A DNA stretch of 18,747 bases from Gemmataceae bacterium (lineage in GTDB: Bacteria > Planctomycetota > Planctomycetia > Gemmatales > Gemmataceae): NCBI GenBank assembly GCA_025056835.1, contig JANWVS010000002.1:1-18747 (forward strand). Reading direction: 5' to 3'. The notes under the pieces are model-generated. The model was not told the DNA's origin and ran no database searches. It was given only the letters and a program-made list of their open reading frames with translations. The first letter of the stretch is position 1. Each line of letters starts with the position of its first letter. Shown here piece by piece: positions 17,101 through 18,747 of the stretch. The translations under genes and the position numbers were made by a program.

Positions 17101-18045
17101 ATGTTCCGTTCCTTACTCGTGCCGCTGGACGGCTCAAGTTTTGGAGAGCAGGCCCTCCCCTTGGCTGAATTGCTGGCACGTCAATCCGGCGCAGCCCTGG
17201 CGCTGGTTCACGCTCACGAACCGCTCGACGTTTATATTGGCACCGCGCTGGCAGGGGAATTAGAGGAGGAAGCTCGCCAACGGAAGTTGGCCTATCTTGA
17301 GAAGGTTGCCGCCAAGATCAAAGGGGCCGTGACCGGTGAAATAAAAACGACGGTGGTAGTCGGAGCACCGGCCCAAGCCCTGCGCGAATACGTGGAGGCC
17401 AACGGCATCGACCTGATCGTGATGACAACCCACGGCCGAGGCGCCTTCAACCGATTCTGGCTCGGCAGCGTCGCCGACGATCTGATGCGGCACGTAGCCG
17501 TCCCGCTGCTGCTGGTTCGGCCGCGCGATACGACGGTACCGCCTGGCTCGGCGCCCGCCATTCGCAGCATCCTCGTTCCTCTCGACGGTTCAGCGCTGGC
17601 GGAGAAAGTATTGGGGCCTGCCGGCGATTTGGCGCATTTGACGGGTGCCGCGATTACGCTCATTCGCGTCACGGAACCGGTCGCGGACGTCGATGAGACC
17701 GCGGGGCACACGATGCTTTTCAGTGCTTCGCTTCACGCCGAGATAACGACGGTTCGCAAGCGGCAGGCAGCCGAGGCCGAAGCCTATCTCGAAGCGGCGG
17801 CGCAGCGGCTGCGGGCCGTCGTGCCTGACGTTCGTTGGCGTCTGGTGCAGGCCTGGAATCCTGCCAGCGCGATTCTCGACGACGCCAAGGCGCATGGCGC
17901 CGACGTTATCGCCTTGGCAACTCACGGGCAAGGCGGTCTGGTTCGCCTGCTGATCGGCAGTGTCGCGGACAAGGTAGTACGTGGTGCGGAAGCGCTGGTT
18001 CTCGTGTATCGTCCTGGCAACGATTCGTTACAGGAGTCCAGGTAA
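17101..18045 (+). CDS. Tandem universal stress protein (two UspA domains)
   Basis: A 314-residue soluble protein made of two UspA domains, about 1-141 and 156-310. Each begins with a similar strand (FRSLLVPLDGS at 2-12; IRSILVPLDGS at 154-164) and ends with the nucleotide-loop segment (THGRGAFNRFWLGS at 110-123; THGQGGLVRLLIGS in the second). The GS of the ATP-binding motif is kept in both. The first glycine of the classical motif is replaced by T or A, as in many ATHG-type members. Known: such proteins are cytoplasmic, often bind ATP, and respond to stress or starvation; the mechanism is not defined. The ATG at 17101 has GAGGAG seven bases upstream, and the in-frame ATG at 17017 has no ribosome-binding site. 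The DUF1080 gene follows after 11 bp. Confidence 0.93.
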   Translation: MFRSLLVPLDGSSFGEQALPLAELLARQSGAALALVHAHEPLDVYIGTALAGELEEEARQRKLAYLEKVAAKIKGAVTGEIKTTVVVGAPAQALREYVEANGIDLIVMTTHGRGAFNRFWLGSVADDLMRHVAVPLLLVRPRDTTVPPGSAPAIRSILVPLDGSALAEKVLGPAGDLAHLTGAAITLIRVTEPVADVDETAGHTMLFSASLHAEITTVRKRQAAEAEAYLEAAAQRLRAVVPDVRWRLVQAWNPASAILDDAKAHGADVIALATHGQGGLVRLLIGSVADKVVRGAEALVLVYRPGNDSLQESR

Positions 18046-18056
18046 AGGGAGCAAGT

Positions 18057-18747
18057 ATGAAACGCATGCTGGTGCCGATGGTCGTGGTAAGTGTTTTGGC
18101 GGGGGCAGGCCACGGAGTCGTCGGTGGCGAAAATGCCAAGACCGTCCATCTCTTCAACGGCAAAGACCTGACCGGCTGGAAGTTGAAGGGGGACGCCAAG
18201 CGCAGCCAGTGGCAAGTCGGCTTCGCGGAGATCGACGTCAAGACGCCTAGCCAATTGCTGCTGGTGCCCAGCGCCTCCGAGAGCGGACTACGCCAACTCA
18301 TCAATCTCAAGACCGGCGTCGACATCTATTCCGAAGAGAAATTCGGCGACTGCATCATCGACTTGGAAGTGATGGTGCCCAAGGGATCCAACTCTGGCAT
18401 CTACGTGATGGGGGAATACGAAGTGCAAATCCTGGACAGCTTCGGCCGCGCCAAGGTCGGTCCGGGCGACATGGGGGGCCTGTATGGCGCCGCGGCGCCG
18501 CGAGTCAACGCATGCAAGAAACCCGGTGAATGGCAACGATTTGTCATCGACTTTCAGGCGCCGCGTTTCGCCGACGGCAAAAAGACGGCGAATGCCAAAT
18601 TCCTGAAGGTGGCGCTCAACGGCGAAGTGATTCATGAAAACGTCGAGATGAAAGGTCCCACGCCGTCGGGGCTGACCGGCAAGGAAGCGGCGACGGGGCC
18701 GCTGATGTTTCAGGGCGACCACGGCCCGGTGGCGTTTCGCAACATTC
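18057..18747 (+). CDS. Secreted DUF1080 / 3-keto-disaccharide hydrolase-like protein (3' end beyond window)
   Basis: An open frame of 230 codons reaches the right edge without a stop. It starts with a signal peptide (about 1-24: MKRMLVPMVVVSVLAGAGHG then VVGG), so the product is exported. The first domain motif LFNGKDLTGWK (32-42) and the segment SNSGIYVMGEYEVQILDSFG (111-130) are typical of DUF1080, a concanavalin/LamG-like beta-sandwich fold. The family is greatly expanded in planctomycetes. Some members hydrolyse 3-keto-glycosides, others may only bind carbohydrate; the substrate here is unknown. Most family members are 200-280 residues, so little is missing. The ATG at 18057 has GGGAG five bases upstream, placed just after the stop of the universal stress protein gene, which suggests one transcript. 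Confidence 0.9.
   Translation, partial: MKRMLVPMVVVSVLAGAGHGVVGGENAKTVHLFNGKDLTGWKLKGDAKRSQWQVGFAEIDVKTPSQLLLVPSASESGLRQLINLKTGVDIYSEEKFGDCIIDLEVMVPKGSNSGIYVMGEYEVQILDSFGRAKVGPGDMGGLYGAAAPRVNACKKPGEWQRFVIDFQAPRFADGKKTANAKFLKVALNGEVIHENVEMKGPTPSGLTGKEAATGPLMFQGDHGPVAFRNI

Overview
The window is about 60-65% GC and carries a typical Planctomycetota gene set: a MoxR/DUF58/BatA cassette, a long Prc-type tail-specific protease, a GNAT/acyl-CoA synthetase fusion, a very long uncharacterised membrane protein and a DUF1080 (3-keto-disaccharide hydrolase-like) secreted protein. The phylum is inferred from gene content. The order cannot be fixed; Pirellulales- or Gemmatales-like is my best guess. I see no rRNA, tRNA, CRISPR array, insertion sequence, integrase or phage gene, so this looks like ordinary chromosome.

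Layout. (1) 1-3167, minus strand: moxR1, then a DUF58 gene, then a BatA-like VWA gene that runs off the left edge. The gaps are 22 bp each, so this is a compact operon. (2) 3430-6108: a divergent pair, msrB (minus) and the periplasmic protease prc (plus), sharing a 156-bp promoter region with a candidate -10 box on each strand. (3) 6142-9154, minus strand: asnB (glutamine-dependent asparagine synthetase family) followed 25 bp later by a second MoxR ATPase that has no DUF58/VWA partner in view. The best promoter in the window (TCGACA-N17-TATAGT) lies upstream of asnB. (4) 9299-13733, minus strand: an extended-SDR epimerase/dehydrogenase followed 43 bp later by a 1117-residue multi-pass membrane protein of unknown function. 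(5) 14111-16843, plus strand: a 910-residue protein with an N-terminal GNAT domain fused to an NDP-forming acyl-CoA synthetase and a C-terminal ATP-grasp domain. It is a possible protein lysine acetyltransferase. (6) 17101 to the right edge, plus strand: a two-domain universal stress protein followed 11 bp later by a secreted DUF1080 protein cut by the window end.

Common thread. Several genes concern the envelope and protein quality control (MoxR/DUF58/BatA, Prc, MsrB, USP), but they are in separate transcription units and shared function is inference. No clearly new system such as a defence island or biosynthetic cluster is visible. The least explained parts are the 1117-residue membrane protein coupled to an SDR enzyme, the asnB-moxR2 pairing, and the N-terminal-GNAT acyl-CoA synthetase that keeps the histidine expected of an active ligase. 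Many long open frames opposite real genes are GC-driven shadows and were left out.
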